Shown: in pieces, positions 33,458 to 34,006 of the stretch
Layout: every line of letters begins with the position of its first letter
Numbering within the stretch: the stretch's first letter is position 1
From: Candidatus Zixiibacteriota bacterium
Lineage (GTDB): Bacteria > RBG-13-66-14 > B26-G2 > WVWN01
Assembly: GCA_011773985.1 (NCBI GenBank)
Contig: WVWN01000062.1
Location: 76,109-110,114 of the forward strand
Length of the DNA: 34,006 nt
Direction: 5' to 3'
Notes under the pieces: model-generated
What the model was told of the DNA's origin: nothing
Database searches by the model: none
Seen by the model: the letters and a program-made list of their open reading frames with translations, nothing else
Translations under genes and position numbers: made by a program

Positions 33458-33486
33458 ATTATACGCGATTAGAAGGCCCGTGTCAA
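33458..33486 (-). promoter_or_regulatory. Perfect-consensus sigma-70-type promoter of the lipoprotein gene
   Basis: On the minus strand TTGACA (33486-33481), exactly 17 nt, TATAAT (33463-33458), 45 bp before the start codon at 33413. Confidence 0.88.
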
Positions 33487-33595
33487 GCATTTCCGCCGTA
33501 TAAGTAGCCGAACGTTCGAAGTCGTTACGCGTCGTCGTGGGCGAATGTTGCCGGCGCCTGGCCCTGCTCGCGGCCTGCCTTGAGGGCGGCCGATA

Positions 33596-34006
33596 CTAGA
33601 AAGTGTAACTCAAGCCCGCGTCGAAGTCGAAGAAAGTTTCGGCGGGCACCTCCTTGTAGCGGCGCACGCGGTCGCGAATGGTAACGGCGTGGGAGTTATT
33701 CGTATTAAAAGCGAGCGACAAGTTCTTGAAGACTACGTACGTGATGCCGGCGCCGCCGCTGTAACTTTGCCGCAATTCCCAATCCTCCGGCTTGGGGTTG
33801 TAAACCGTGTCGCTTTCGTCACTTTCGTATGAGAACCTTAGATTTATCTTTAACTTATCCGAAGTGTTGATTTCCGTGCCCGGGGAGACGTTTACGACCA
33901 AACGGCGTCTATTGCTCTCCGGGCTCCGCGGGTAAAATTCGCGGCCGTAGGTCAAATCTACCGTTACGTCGGGTTTGAAGAGCTCGCCGAATTCGCGCCG
34001 GGCCTT
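33596..34006 (-). CDS. C-terminal part of an outer-membrane beta-barrel protein, cut by the window edge
   Basis: 136 residues are visible, open to the right edge (a TTG at 33955 is internal, since the frame continues upstream with KPDVTVD). The sequence is a series of amphipathic beta strands: VTVDLTYGREFYP, RRRLVVNVSPGTEI, LKINLRFSYESDES, GAGITYVVFKNLSLAFNT, then TFFDFDAGLSYTF. The final Phe is the outer-membrane assembly signal. With sorting-domain proteins elsewhere in the window this could be the end of a large translocon barrel such as SprA, but a barrel C terminus alone does not show that. The gap 33487-33595 shows no terminator that I can recognise. Confidence 0.7.
   Translation of the reverse strand, partial: KARREFGELFKPDVTVDLTYGREFYPRSPESNRRRLVVNVSPGTEINTSDKLKINLRFSYESDESDTVYNPKPEDWELRQSYSGGAGITYVVFKNLSLAFNTNNSHAVTIRDRVRRYKEVPAETFFDFDAGLSYTF

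Overview
The window is GC-rich bacterial chromosomal DNA, densely coding on both strands, with no tRNA, rRNA, insertion sequence, phage gene or CRISPR array that I could find. Two secreted hydrolases (an M1 metallopeptidase and an S8 serine protease) end in the same C-terminal arrangement: a FnIII-like domain, then an 'APNPAR/VPNPAR ... YDLxGR ... APGxYxYR' sorting-type domain of the type-IX-secretion style. There are also outer-membrane beta-barrel proteins, lipoproteins and a DUF3857/transglutaminase protein. This suggests a diderm of the FCB superphylum or a related candidate phylum (Eisenbacteria, WOR-3 or Coatesbacteria-like). I cannot fix the phylum from sequence alone. Promoters resemble the E. 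coli sigma-70 consensus closely; two match TTGACA-17-TATAAT exactly.

Layout. 1-148: 5' end of a minus-strand gene that appears frameshifted, divergent from 360-2573, the M1 aminopeptidase. 2658-3833: a cysteine-desulfurase-like protein with a changed PLP lysine. 4006-4947: membrane-anchored M23 peptidase. 5011-8874 (minus): 1287-aa TPR/DUF3857/transglutaminase protein, preceded by an overlooked 42-aa membrane protein (8959-9087). 9146-16161 (minus): four overlapping or nearly abutting genes for a GT4 glycosyltransferase, a GT39-like GT-C enzyme, a YfhO-like protein and a sulfatase-fold membrane enzyme with Thr at the nucleophile position; together they look like a surface-glycan or lipid-linked polymer operon. 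16219-18600 (minus): PH-domain membrane protein, SurA-N-like chaperone, GHL10-type glycoside hydrolase. 18685-19409: DUF302 protein plus a small encapsulin-cargo-type ferritin-like protein. 19410-19921: a 512-bp gene-free region with promoters and a hairpin. 19922-21958: S8 protease. 22094-27709: a six-gene operon of HtrA, DnaJ, TPR lipoprotein, TolB-like beta-propeller, small membrane protein and sugar epimerase. 27846-28499 (minus): beta-barrel protein. 28969-31476 (minus): leuS. 31655-32776 (minus): hemW. 32835-33413 (minus): lipoprotein. 33596-34006 (minus): C-terminal end of an outer-membrane beta-barrel protein cut by the window.

The most notable element is the leader of leuS. After a strong promoter (31652-31624) comes a 16-codon ORF carrying four Leu codons in a run of five (CTG GCT CTA CTT CTA). 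Directly after its stop codon is a segment that can pair over 9 bp with the 5' arm of a downstream intrinsic terminator. This is the layout of a classical leader-peptide transcription attenuator, here placed in front of leucyl-tRNA synthetase. Other points are the Lys-to-Arg and Asn-to-Leu changes in the NifS-like protein, three minus-strand genes whose start codons lie 10-14 nt behind an intrinsic terminator, and the ferritin-like/DUF302 pair without an encapsulin gene.
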